DNA from: G963674835 sp963674835
Lineage (GTDB): Bacteria; Planctomycetota; Planctomycetia; Pirellulales; Thermoguttaceae
Assembly: GCA_963674835.2 (NCBI GenBank)
Contig: CAXXKC010000002.1
Coordinates: forward strand, 434,001 to 498,000
Reading direction: 5' to 3'
DNA length: 64,000 nucleotides
Part shown: in pieces, positions 36,238-44,770 of the stretch
Position numbering within the stretch: the stretch's first letter is position 1
Layout of the letters: every line of letters begins with the position of its first letter
Notes under the pieces: model-generated
What the model saw: the letters and a program-made list of their open reading frames with translations, nothing else
What the model was told of the DNA's origin: nothing
The model's database searches: none
Program-made: the position numbers and the translations under genes

Positions 36238-37575
36238 TCATTTGCTTTTCGGCAACGTGGGCTGCTGGCCGCGATAACTGAGATCCAACAGGTCCATCGG
36301 ATGCATCACCAGCAAGGGTTCGCGCTGGCGACGGACCTCTCGAGCAATTTGCAGCAAACAGCCGGCGTTGGAAGCCAGCACGATCTGCGCACCGGTGCTC
36401 ACGAGGTTGTCGAACTTGCGGCGGCTGAGCCGGTCGGCCATGAAGGGGTGATTCAGATTGTACGTGCCGGCCGAACCGCAGCAGATTTCGGTTTCGGGGA
36501 GATCTCGCAGCTCCAGCCCCGGGATTTGCTCCAATAATCGCCGCGGGGCCTCGCGCACCTTCTGTGCGTGTCCGAGGTGGCAAGCATCGTGATAGGTGGC
36601 CACTGCGTCGATGCGGCCGCTGGGCACGATCGGCCCCAACTGGTCGAGGAACTCGTTGACATCTTTGACTTTTTCGGCGAAGAGCTGGCGATCCGGCTGG
36701 TGCTCGTCCTGCCAGTGGAGTCCGTACTCTTTCATCATGGCGCCGCAGCCGGCATGGTTGACGATGACGGCGTCGATTTCTTCCAAGTTGAACGCGGCCA
36801 CGTTGGCGTCGGCCATCTCGCGGGCGCCGTCGCGACTGCCGGCGTGGTAGTGAATGGCTCCGCAGCATCCTTGGCCGCCGGGGATAAGCACGTCGCAGCC
36901 ATTGTGCTGCAGGACTCGCAAGGTGGCCCAGTGGGTGTGGCGGAACATGGCGTCGGCCACGCATCCGACGAAGAACGCCACCCGGGCGCGGCGGCGGCCG
37001 ATGGCGGGCAAAAACTTGGGGAGCTTGGGACCGGGATCGACCGGAGCGTTAACGAGCGTGACCATTTGGCCCAGGCGACCGGGAATGAGCTTGAACAGGC
37101 CCATTCGCTCCAGGACATCGTATACGCCGAGCCGCTGCATGATGCGCACCGGCGTCATCGCCAGGCGGATCCGTTTGGCGTAGGGGAAAAGTCGGAAGAG
37201 GATCACCTCGCGAAACCAATCGTATCGCTTCGTCAGCCGCGTGTCGCTTTCCTCGAGCGACAGGCGGAAGGGTTCGATCAGCCGACCGTAGTGAACGCCC
37301 GAAGGACAGGCCGTCTCGCAGGCGCGACAGTCGAGGCACAGGTCGAGGTGGCTGCGGACGTGCTGCGTCATGTCCATGCGACCCTCGGTCACGAGCCGCA
37401 TTAGGTAGATCCGCCCGCGCGGTCCGTCGTTTTCGTCGCCGAGTTCGGTGTAGGTGGGGCACGCCGACGTGCACAGCCCGCAGTGGACGCAGTCGAGGAA
37501 CAGGTCGAACTGGATCCCCTGGCCGGGGTTGCCGGCGGAGAGGTTCTTCGGAGCTTTGCCGTTGCCGTGAATCAT
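36238..37575 (-). CDS. glcF: Glycolate oxidase iron-sulfur subunit
   Basis: 445 residues. Two 4Fe-4S motifs are at C29-C32-C35-C39 (CVHCGLCTSACP) and C80-C83-C86-C90 (CLDCRACETACP). Two cysteine-rich CCG domains follow (GQGCCGAIHYHAG and ETEICCGSAGT). These are the hallmarks of GlcF, which passes electrons from glycolate oxidation by GlcD/GlcE onward to quinone. The start at 37575 is used because it lies 19 nt after the glcE stop; a longer open frame upstream overlaps glcE and reads as a shadow. Confidence 0.93.
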   Translation of the reverse strand: MIHGNGKAPKNLSAGNPGQGIQFDLFLDCVHCGLCTSACPTYTELGDENDGPRGRIYLMRLVTEGRMDMTQHVRSHLDLCLDCRACETACPSGVHYGRLIEPFRLSLEESDTRLTKRYDWFREVILFRLFPYAKRIRLAMTPVRIMQRLGVYDVLERMGLFKLIPGRLGQMVTLVNAPVDPGPKLPKFLPAIGRRRARVAFFVGCVADAMFRHTHWATLRVLQHNGCDVLIPGGQGCCGAIHYHAGSRDGAREMADANVAAFNLEEIDAVIVNHAGCGAMMKEYGLHWQDEHQPDRQLFAEKVKDVNEFLDQLGPIVPSGRIDAVATYHDACHLGHAQKVREAPRRLLEQIPGLELRDLPETEICCGSAGTYNLNHPFMADRLSRRKFDNLVSTGAQIVLASNAGCLLQIAREVRRQREPLLVMHPMDLLDLSYRGQQPTLPKSK

Positions 37576-37594
37576 GGGATGGCCGCAATGAGAC

Positions 37595-38857
37595 TCATGC
37601 AAAAATGAAACGTCCCGGATTAAGGATTCCTTTGGGGTCGAACTGCTGCTTGATGGCTTGCATGACGGCAGCGCCTTCGGCCGGCGGCCCCCAGATGGCT
37701 TGGCGATCCAACTCGGATCGCTGGGGGGACGAGAGCACGACCAACGACCCGTTGGCCGCCGCGACGGTCGATCGAATTTGCCTTCGGATTGCCGCGCCCA
37801 GTTCGCCGTCGCCCAGTGCCAACCGAGCTCGCAGGACTCCGTTTCCGGCATGAGCTTGGACCGAACAGCCGGGATCGATGTTCCGCAATTGCTCGACTAT
37901 GCGGACGGTCGCGCTGGGAAGAACGCCAATCTGGAGGACCGCGGTCGACTGTCCATTTTCATTGGGCTGGGCGGCGGGAAACTCGGTGAGTTGCTGCCAG
38001 AGCCGATCGCGGTCGGGACCGTCGAGCACCTGCGTCTCGGTCACGCCGAGGGGATGCCACTCTTGCTGCAATTGATCGACCATGCCTGCCACTTCGTCGG
38101 CCGTTCCCTCCAAGCCAACCACCAGGCGTGCAACACCGGACGTCTTCATGGGTCCGAGCGACGGCGCGTTGCGCCAGGCCGGACCGGTGAGCAGTTCGAT
38201 CGCCGCCGGCAGGGTCTTGGTGTGGACCAACTCCGACAGGATCCGTTCGGCCTCCTCGAAGCTCTCCACCTCGCAGATCACCAATCGGAACACCTCAGGC
38301 ATGGGCTTGACCATTACGGTCACCTGGGTGATTACGGCCAAAGTGCCCAGCGAGCCGGTCAAGAGGCGGCAGAGATCGTATCCGGCTGCGTTCTTGACGA
38401 CGCGTCCGCCGCCCGAGAACGGTACCCCGCGACCGTCGACGGCACGGATTCCGATGACGTAGTCGCGCATAGTGCCCCAGCGGAAACGGCGCGGGCCGCT
38501 GGGACTGGTGGCAACGACGCCACCAATCGTCGCCTGGTCGGCCTGCGGGATGTCGATGGGCAGACACTGGCGCTCGACGGCCAGACGGCGGGAGAGCTCG
38601 GCAATGGTCACTCCGGCTTCCAGCGTGATCGTCAGATCGCGCGACGGATAGTCGAGCACGCTGTTGAGGCCGGTCAGCTTCAGAGCCGTGCCGTCGCGGC
38701 TGGGGCGCAGACCATAATCCAGGGCGGTGCCACCGCCGATCGGGTAAACGGCTCCGCCTGCCTGGTAGACTTCTTCAACAGCCTGAGCCACGGCGGCCTG
38801 ATCGGCCGGGCAGACCGTCTTTTCGAGCGGCAGCAGCTCACTCACCGGACCCATCAT
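37595..38857 (-). CDS. glcE: Glycolate oxidase FAD-binding subunit GlcE
   Basis: 420 residues, slightly longer than E. coli GlcE (350). The PCMH-type FAD-binding domain covers about 15-190: VYPIGGGTALDYG, the central SGPRRFRWGTMRDYVIG, and the late GGGRVVKNAAGYDL motif. The C-terminal part carries the linker domain of FAD oxidases. It has the same fold as GlcD but is shorter, which together with gene order identifies it. Between glcD and glcF with gaps of 42 and 19 nt. Confidence 0.93.
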   Translation of the reverse strand: MMGPVSELLPLEKTVCPADQAAVAQAVEEVYQAGGAVYPIGGGTALDYGLRPSRDGTALKLTGLNSVLDYPSRDLTITLEAGVTIAELSRRLAVERQCLPIDIPQADQATIGGVVATSPSGPRRFRWGTMRDYVIGIRAVDGRGVPFSGGGRVVKNAAGYDLCRLLTGSLGTLAVITQVTVMVKPMPEVFRLVICEVESFEEAERILSELVHTKTLPAAIELLTGPAWRNAPSLGPMKTSGVARLVVGLEGTADEVAGMVDQLQQEWHPLGVTETQVLDGPDRDRLWQQLTEFPAAQPNENGQSTAVLQIGVLPSATVRIVEQLRNIDPGCSVQAHAGNGVLRARLALGDGELGAAIRRQIRSTVAAANGSLVVLSSPQRSELDRQAIWGPPAEGAAVMQAIKQQFDPKGILNPGRFIFA

Positions 38858-38899
38858 TCCTGTCTCCGCACCACTCTCAAAAAACCATGGCCGACCAGA

Positions 38900-40333
38900 T
38901 TACGCCGCGCCGCCGTGCATGACCGAAACATGCTCGTTCGGAGGCGACTCGGGCGTCGGCAACACCTTGCCCGGGCAAAGCCGTCCGTCCGGATTCATCG
39001 CCGCGCGCAGCCTAGCCATGGTGGCCAAGTCGGCCTCGGCGAACAGCCGCGGCATCAGCCCGATCTTCTCAACGCCCACGCCATGCTCGGCCGTGACGCT
39101 ACCGCCACAGGCGATGCACTCCTCTAACAGCTCTCGGCCGGCCGCCAGCACGCGTGCGACTTGCTCCTTGTCGCGTTCGTCGAACAACAGGATCGGATGC
39201 ACGTTACCGTCGCCGGCATGGGCGACATTGACGATGCGGATACCGTACGATTGGCCGATCTCGGTGATTCGCCGGAGGATGTGGGGCAGCCGCGTCCGCG
39301 GGACGACGCCGTCTTGAATGCAATAGCTCGGGCTGAGCCTGCCGACGGCTCCTACGGAGAGTTTACGGCATTTCCAGAGCAGTTCACGCTCTTTGGGGCT
39401 GGCCGCTTGGAGCACTTCCCTGGCATGGTGTTTCTGGAGGATCTGCAGCACTCGCTGCTGTTGGGGATCGAGCCCGACCGCCAGGCCGTCGAGCTCGATG
39501 ACAAGGATCGCCCCGGCATCTAAAGGGAAACCGAAATGGAAGGCTTCTTCCACGGCAGCGACGATGCCCTGGTCCATCAGTTCCATGGCCGCGGGAACGA
39601 TGCCCTCGCCGATGATCTCACTCACGGCGTTGGTGGCATCGTCGACCTGGTCGAAGATGGCCCGCAAGGTGCGGTAGTCCTGTGGGTTGGGCGTTAGCCG
39701 GACCCAGATCTTCGTGATGATGGCCAGGGTTCCCTCGCTGCCGACGAGCACGCCCGTGAGGTCCAAGCCGGCCGGATTGTCGACGGGCCCCAGGCGCACG
39801 ACCGAGGCGTCGCCCAGGACGACCTCCAGACCGAGCACGTGATTGACGGTAACGCCGTACTTGAGCGTGTGGGGACCGCCGGCGTTGGTAGCCACGTTGC
39901 CGCCGATCGTGCAGGCCACCTGGCTGGAAGGATCCGGGGCGAAGTGGTATCCCGTCCCGGAAAGCGCCCGAGCAAGCTGCACGTTGAGTACGCCGGCTTC
40001 GACCACGGCGAAACGGTCGCGGCAGTTTACCTCCAAAACGCGTTTCATGCGCGTGAGCATCACGACAACGCCGCCACCCAGCGGAAGGCAGCCGCCGGCC
40101 AGACTCGTGCCGGCGCCGCGAGGTACGATCGGTACGCCGTGCTGGTTGCAGAGGCGAACGACTTCGCACACCTGCTCCGTCGACTGCGGAAAGACGACCG
40201 CATCGGGCCGGTTCTTCTCGATGGTGAATCCGTCGCACTCGTAGACGGCCAGCTCAGACGGCGCGGACACGACATTTGCCTTGCCCAGCCGGCGACGCAG
40301 AGCCTTCACAATCGAAACGGAGCCAACGGCCAT
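38900..40333 (-). CDS. glcD: Glycolate oxidase FAD-linked subunit GlcD
   Basis: 477 residues. Oxidises glycolate (or another 2-hydroxy acid) to the keto acid. VPRGAGTSLAGGCLPLGGGVV is the FAD-pyrophosphate segment, TIGGNVATNAGGPHTLKYG the adenine region, and HAGDGNVHPILLFD the conserved C-terminal catalytic His region. GGSVTAEHGVGVEK is also intact. The ATG at 40333 puts the first family residue 17 positions in; longer starts at 40339 and 40384 are possible, but a strong -10 lies only ten nt above the latter. First gene of glcDEF. Confidence 0.92.
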   Translation of the reverse strand: MAVGSVSIVKALRRRLGKANVVSAPSELAVYECDGFTIEKNRPDAVVFPQSTEQVCEVVRLCNQHGVPIVPRGAGTSLAGGCLPLGGGVVVMLTRMKRVLEVNCRDRFAVVEAGVLNVQLARALSGTGYHFAPDPSSQVACTIGGNVATNAGGPHTLKYGVTVNHVLGLEVVLGDASVVRLGPVDNPAGLDLTGVLVGSEGTLAIITKIWVRLTPNPQDYRTLRAIFDQVDDATNAVSEIIGEGIVPAAMELMDQGIVAAVEEAFHFGFPLDAGAILVIELDGLAVGLDPQQQRVLQILQKHHAREVLQAASPKERELLWKCRKLSVGAVGRLSPSYCIQDGVVPRTRLPHILRRITEIGQSYGIRIVNVAHAGDGNVHPILLFDERDKEQVARVLAAGRELLEECIACGGSVTAEHGVGVEKIGLMPRLFAEADLATMARLRAAMNPDGRLCPGKVLPTPESPPNEHVSVMHGGAA

Positions 40334-40393
40334 CGTCATACCCAGTGCAAGGGGAACGCGAACCACCCAGCGAAGTTGAATCAATAGATATTG

Positions 40394-40399
40394 ATTATA
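40394..40399 (-). promoter_or_regulatory. -10 element TATAAT of the glcDEF operon
   Basis: A perfect TATAAT on the minus strand, about 60 nt above the glcD ATG at 40333. The -35 area (TTATTG at 17 nt) is poor, so an activator may be needed. Confidence 0.5.
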
Positions 40400-40618
40400 G
40401 TCGGGGCTGAGAGCGCCAATAAAGGGGGCGCTTGCGGACCGGAACGCAGGTTACCGTCTTTCACCGAGTTTTCCCAGACTGTGAAAGCGTTGGCGACTGT
40501 GGCCAGCGTCTGTTGGCTCGTAGGGTTGGGAAATATGAGCTTGGCGCGTCGAGCCGTACTTGCGATTGCGTCGCGAGAACCCATCAATCGGGTGGGACCT
40601 GGCTCATAGCAAATCGGG

Positions 40619-40648
40619 TTGCCCCCACTTGGTGAAAAACGGTACACT
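40619..40648 (+). promoter_or_regulatory. Promoter TTGCCC-18-TACACT for the DUF1207 gene
   Basis: TTGCCC (40619-40624) and TACACT (40643-40648), 18 nt apart, in the 384-nt divergent gap between glcD and the DUF1207 gene. The ATG is 70 nt downstream. The remaining part of this gap holds no supported gene. Confidence 0.4.
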
Positions 40649-40717
40649 CCGCCGCACTTCAGAGCTTGGTGGTCCCGCCCGCGTCGAGAGTGGGGCAACG
40701 AAGGAACCGTAGACCCC

Positions 40718-41731
40718 ATGTGTCGGCAACGCCCATTTCCATTGCAATCCCCTGCCGCCTCGTGGATGGCGCGGCTATTGTCGCTGGCCGTCCTTCTGGT
40801 CGGCGCGCGCCCGGCGTTGGCGCAGGAACTGGTGCAGGCTTTGCCGTTGTCGGTCGCGCCGGACGCGATCGAGACCATCGACGGCCAGGTGGTTTCGGTG
40901 GATGGCGGTGAGTACGACAACTGCCCACCCATTGATGCCGAGGGTCTAAGTGCGATGGCCGTCGCGGATCGGCCGTGGACTTGGCAGGTATTGCCCGACG
41001 GCATCCTTTATCCGTCGTATTTGGCCGGTACTCAGGAGCCGCGTTTGGGCAGCCAGTGGTTCTACGACAAGAACAAGGGTTGGCTCTGGGATATCGCCCT
41101 TGGCGCGCGTGCGGGTCTGGTTCGTTACGGAACGACCGATCCTTTGTGGCCGGAAGGGTGGCAGTTCGACATCGAAGGCGCCGCCTTCCCGCGTCTGTCG
41201 CTGGAAGAGCACTGCGATATGGCGTCGGCCGATTTTCGCGCCGGTGCTCCGCTAACGTATCGGAGGGGAATCTGGGAGACCAAGTTCGGCTACTACCATC
41301 TGAGTTCACACCTGGGCGATGAGTACATGCTCCGCCACAAGGACCGCGTGCGGATCAACTACTCGCGTGACGCCCTGGTGTTTGGCATGGCGATGTGTCC
41401 CGGGCGCGATTGGCGACTGTATGGCGAAGTCGCCTGGGCGTTTTACAACGCGGGCGGCAGTCAGCCGTGGGAGTTCCAGTTTGGTGCCAGTTATGCGCCG
41501 GCAAACCCGACCGGCTTTCGCGGTGCTCCGTTTATGGCCGTCAACGGGCATCTACACCAAGAGGTGAATTTCGGTGGCAATCTTACCGTCCAGGCGGGCT
41601 GGGCCTGGCGGGGCGACACGGGACGCCTGTTCCGTATGGGCCTGCACTACCTGAACGGCAAGAGCGACCAGGCGCAGTTCTACCGCGAATTTGAGCAGCA
41701 GATCGGGGCGGGGCTCTGGTACGACTTCTAG
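40718..41731 (+). CDS. DUF1207 exported outer-membrane protein
   Basis: 337 residues with a signal peptide (SLAVLLVGARPALAQ, ending near 34). The body has repeating beta strands of 9-12 residues with aromatic ends, typical of an outer-membrane beta-barrel (KGWLWDIALGARAGLVRYG, WRLYGEVAWAFYNAG, FGGNLTVQAGWAWRG), and ends in WYDF, a C-terminal Phe as in barrel proteins. The DGILYPSYLAGTQEPRLG segment is the DUF1207 signature as I recall it. Function unknown. The ATG at 40718 is chosen; 40766 is also possible. Confidence 0.75.
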   Translation: MCRQRPFPLQSPAASWMARLLSLAVLLVGARPALAQELVQALPLSVAPDAIETIDGQVVSVDGGEYDNCPPIDAEGLSAMAVADRPWTWQVLPDGILYPSYLAGTQEPRLGSQWFYDKNKGWLWDIALGARAGLVRYGTTDPLWPEGWQFDIEGAAFPRLSLEEHCDMASADFRAGAPLTYRRGIWETKFGYYHLSSHLGDEYMLRHKDRVRINYSRDALVFGMAMCPGRDWRLYGEVAWAFYNAGGSQPWEFQFGASYAPANPTGFRGAPFMAVNGHLHQEVNFGGNLTVQAGWAWRGDTGRLFRMGLHYLNGKSDQAQFYREFEQQIGAGLWYDF

Positions 41732-41931
41732 TGCGTGTCGCACGCAACTGCATCGTTTGTGGCAGCGTGTTTCTGCGGTTTCGAAAGCGAAATAGACGCT
41801 ACACATACGCCAAATGCGATCTGGGGAGAGCGGCCAACCGGCGCGGGGGATCGCGAATCGGGTTTGCCGGGCTCGGGCTCCCAAGGCGCCGCGTTGTTTG
41901 CTAGACTGCGGCAAACAGGAAACCCTAACTG

Positions 41932-42582
41932 ATGCCGAAGCCAGTCTCCGCCCACCGTCTCTTCTTTCGCGAGTTTGTTCGCAATTTCCATACGACCGGG
42001 GCGGTTCTGCCCAGCGGGCGCCGGCTGGCGGCAGCGTTGGCGCGATACGTCGGCCAGAGTGATGGTCCGCAGCAGATTCTGGAGGTGGGCCCCGGTACGG
42101 GCGCCGTGACGCGGCGGATCGTCGCCGCCATGGGGCCGGAGGATCGGCTGGACCTGGTCGAGTTGAATGACGAGTTTGTTGAGCATCTGCGCAACTGTTT
42201 GTCGGACGATCCGCACTTTCACCCGGTCGCTCCGCGAGCGCGGGTTCTGCACTGCCCGGTGGAGCAGTTGCCGGCGGTGCCGACGTACGATGTAATTGTG
42301 TCCGGGCTGCCGCTGAACAATTTCTCGGCGGCCCTGGTCGAGCAGATCCTGGCCAGCCTGACCGGATTGTTGAAGCCGGGAGGAACGCTTTCGTTTTTCG
42401 AGTACATTGCGATTCGCCACGCCCGGACCCTGGTGAGCGGCCGGCAAGAACGCGAGCGGCTTCGCGGCATCAGCCGGGCGTTGGGTACCCTTCTGAACGG
42501 GCACGAGATTCGCCGCGACTGGATCTGGCCAAATGTTCCGCCGGCGTGGGTGCATCACGTGAGGATGGATGAGGGGTCGTGA
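41932..42582 (+). CDS. Phospholipid N-methyltransferase-like SAM methyltransferase
   Basis: 216 residues. ILEVGPGTGAVTRRI is the SAM-binding motif I, and DLVELNDEFVEHL motif II with the acidic residue that holds the ribose. YDVIVSGLPLNNFSAALVEQI is the motif IV region with SGLPLNNF, close to the PmtA-type SGLPxxxF. LKPGGTLSFFEYI follows. The N-terminal FFREFVRNFHTTGAVLPSG is common to PmtA and the related KsgA-like proteins. It would methylate phosphatidylethanolamine toward phosphatidylcholine or a related lipid. Stands alone on its strand. Confidence 0.85.
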   Translation: MPKPVSAHRLFFREFVRNFHTTGAVLPSGRRLAAALARYVGQSDGPQQILEVGPGTGAVTRRIVAAMGPEDRLDLVELNDEFVEHLRNCLSDDPHFHPVAPRARVLHCPVEQLPAVPTYDVIVSGLPLNNFSAALVEQILASLTGLLKPGGTLSFFEYIAIRHARTLVSGRQERERLRGISRALGTLLNGHEIRRDWIWPNVPPAWVHHVRMDEGS

Positions 42583-42633
42583 AGGACCGGGTCGGGTTGG
42601 GGGCTGGCGGCCCGGCTGTCCTCGGGATTCTGC

Positions 42634-42661
42634 TTGCACTGCGGCGTCAATCGATTAGGCT
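42634..42661 (+). promoter_or_regulatory. Possible promoter TTGCAC-16-TAGGCT for the sialidase gene
   Basis: TTGCAC (42634-42639) and TAGGCT (42656-42661) are 16 nt apart; the ATG is 63 nt downstream. The -10 matches only at its ends. Confidence 0.3.
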
Positions 42662-42723
42662 GAAGCACCGACAGGCCGTGTCTGTGTTGCATTCCTTGCC
42701 CTGCCATTGTCCGAGGTGCGCCT

Positions 42724-43845
42724 ATGAAATCCGCCGGTATTGCCTTGTTGCTTTTGGCTGTCGCCCTGCCTGCTGTGGCGGCGGAGCCGTTGCTTCAGAG
42801 TGTCGATGTTTACAAGAGTGGACAGGACGGGTACGCCATCTACCGCATTCCGGCGATCGAAACGGCACCGGACGGTACGCTGTTGGCATTTGCCGAGGCA
42901 CGCAAGTACAGCGGGGCCGACCCGGGCTATGGGAAGCAGGACATTGACCTGGTGTTGAAACGGAGCGTCGACGGCGGCCGAACGTGGTCGAAGATGGAGG
43001 TCATCGAGGATCCGGGCGAGTTGTGGTCGGCGGCGAATGCGGCCACGGCGGTTGACCGTGATACGAAGAAGGTGTGGCTGCTGTATCTGCGATGCAAGCC
43101 GGAGCGCAATACCGATACGGCGCGTCCCCGTACGGACGATGTGCAGACGATCGCGCGGACCAGTTCAGACAACGGCGCCACGTGGTCGGAGCCGATCGAT
43201 TTGACGGCGGTCGCCCGGGACATGGACGATGCGACGTGGAAGACGAGCGTCGTGGGGCCGGGCGGGATGATCCAGGCGAAGAGCGGTCGGTTGATAGCGC
43301 CCGTGTGGAAATCGCCGTTTGGGAACCTGGCAATCTGGAGCGCCGATCACGGGCAATCCTGGCATCGCAGCGCGCCGGTGCCTGGGGGAAGCTTTGGCGA
43401 CGAGAATCAACTGGTGGAATTGGCCGACGGTAGCATCCTCATGGATATCCGCCAGAATCGGGCAAGCACTCGGCGCCACAGCATTAGCTCCGACGGCGGC
43501 GAAACGTGGTCGGATACGACGGCTGGCGAGGCGGTCACGCCGTGTTGCTGTGCGATCGAACGGTACTCGCTGAAGTCGGCGGGCGACGACCGCAACCGGA
43601 TCATCTGGACGGGGCCCAAGGGACCAAAACGCAAGACGCTCGTCGTTCGCACAAGCTACGATGAAGGGAAGACGTTTCCCGCGGAACGGGTCATCTCCGA
43701 GGAGCCGGCGGCCTACTCGGATCTGACGATCCTAAAGGACAAGACGGTCGGCTGCCTCTGGGAACGCGGTGGCTATCGCTTCATCACGTTTACGCGGTTC
43801 GACCGGGCGTTTCTGGAGCCTGATGGGCCGCCTGCGGAGAAGTGA
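42724..43845 (+). CDS. Exported sialidase, GH33 family
   Basis: 373 residues with a signal peptide (LLLLAVALPAVAAE, about 1-20). YRIP with Arg41 starts the family's Arg triad. Five Asp-box repeats are present: SVDGGRTW at 81, SSDNGATW, SADHGQSW, SSDGGETW and SYDEGKTF. LLAFAEARKYSGADPG includes the family's acidic residue, and NQLVELADGSILMDIRQN the second Arg. It removes terminal sialic acid from glycans outside the cytoplasm. GAGGTG precedes the ATG. It converges with a zinc-ribbon gene. Confidence 0.88.
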   Translation: MKSAGIALLLLAVALPAVAAEPLLQSVDVYKSGQDGYAIYRIPAIETAPDGTLLAFAEARKYSGADPGYGKQDIDLVLKRSVDGGRTWSKMEVIEDPGELWSAANAATAVDRDTKKVWLLYLRCKPERNTDTARPRTDDVQTIARTSSDNGATWSEPIDLTAVARDMDDATWKTSVVGPGGMIQAKSGRLIAPVWKSPFGNLAIWSADHGQSWHRSAPVPGGSFGDENQLVELADGSILMDIRQNRASTRRHSISSDGGETWSDTTAGEAVTPCCCAIERYSLKSAGDDRNRIIWTGPKGPKRKTLVVRTSYDEGKTFPAERVISEEPAAYSDLTILKDKTVGCLWERGGYRFITFTRFDRAFLEPDGPPAEK

Positions 43846-43866
43846 AACGCATCTGCCGACCGGTGT

Positions 43867-43897
43867 AACCACGGAGACACGGAGGACGCTGAGAAAG
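43867..43897. repeat. Fragment of a common dispersed repeat (accacggagacacggagg)
   Basis: The string beginning accacggagacacggagg lies in the 63-nt convergent gap. Strings of this kind occur as dispersed repeats in several bacterial genomes, from memory in planctomycetes too. No second copy was seen here. Confidence 0.35.
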
Positions 43898-43908
43898 ACG
43901 CAGCGTTG

Positions 43909-44193
43909 TCAAAGTATCCAGAGGAGTAATCCGACGCATAGAAGTAGGACGATGACGACGACAAGGACCTTCTTCAGTGGATACCGGGTTCCGGCCGGGG
44001 CGTGTTCGGGGAACTCGCGGCGGATGTAGTCGTCGTAGTCGAAGTCGTCGTCACCGTAGTCGTCCGTCTTGTCGCCCCAGCCGGAGTCGTCGCTGGCGCC
44101 GCACTCGCGGCAGAACGCGGCCCCGCCGCGCAGTTTGGCGCCGCAACAAGAGCAGACGAACCAGTCGTCGTCCTGGTGTCGATCACGAGGCAT
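43909..44193 (-). CDS. Small zinc-ribbon membrane protein
   Basis: 94 residues. The N terminus has a zinc ribbon with C14-x-x-C17 and C28-x-x-C31. The middle is very acidic (runs of Asp at 40-56), and one hydrophobic helix at about 75-93 anchors the C terminus (VLVVVIVLLLCVGLLL). No domain beyond the ribbon. It is nine nt after the NIPSNAP gene and probably the last gene of that run. Confidence 0.75.
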   Translation of the reverse strand: MPRDRHQDDDWFVCSCCGAKLRGGAAFCRECGASDDSGWGDKTDDYGDDDFDYDDYIRREFPEHAPAGTRYPLKKVLVVVIVLLLCVGLLLWIL

Positions 44194-44202
44194 AATGGCC
44201 GC

Positions 44203-44634
44203 TCAGCGAATGGGCGAATAATCGGTGGCCGTGAGGTTCTTGCTATCCACGTGCTTGACGAGCACGCCATCTACCTCGGAATCGGCCTTGGCCTTCTGCC
44301 ATTCGGGGTCGGCTTTGAAGTCGTCCCATGCTTTCTTCTGAGCTTCGAGGCTCGGGAACGCAACGATGTAGACGAGCGTGTTCTTGGCTTGCTCCCCTTC
44401 GACGGGTGTCCAGAAGCCAACGACCTCGATGCCGTGCTTCTTGAACAGCCGGCGAGTGTGGTCGCGGAAGCGGGCGTTGAGGGCATCCAGCTTGCCGGGG
44501 TTCGTCGTGTAGGTGCGCAACTCGAAGATCTTGCCGGCTGGCGCCTTCTCCTCACCGGAGGCCGACGATTGCCACGCGGCCAGCATCACCAACGCACTCA
44601 ACAGAACTGCGGTCATTGAGATCAGGTTCTTCAT
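44203..44634 (-). CDS. Exported NIPSNAP-family protein
   Basis: 143 residues with a signal peptide (MTAVLLSALVMLAA, about 1-25). The mature part is a NIPSNAP domain: IFELRTYTTNPGKLDALNARF at the N terminus and VGFWTPVEG followed by YIVAFPSLEAQKKAWDDFKADPEW. This alpha-beta plait resembles dimeric alpha-beta-barrel proteins; the reaction is unknown. The ATG at 44634 has GGGAGC upstream. A longer frame upstream to 44778 is a shadow of the next gene. Confidence 0.85.
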   Translation of the reverse strand: MKNLISMTAVLLSALVMLAAWQSSASGEEKAPAGKIFELRTYTTNPGKLDALNARFRDHTRRLFKKHGIEVVGFWTPVEGEQAKNTLVYIVAFPSLEAQKKAWDDFKADPEWQKAKADSEVDGVLVKHVDSKNLTATDYSPIR

Positions 44635-44770
44635 GGCATGCTCCCATACACTGTCGCCCAAGTCGGTCGGTTCATTCGGCACATCTACGCGACGGCCAGC
44701 GTAGCAGAGCGGCGAGGAATAGTCCATAGTTGGAGTCTCGCACACGTTGACGCGGGGGGCTTGCCGCCGG

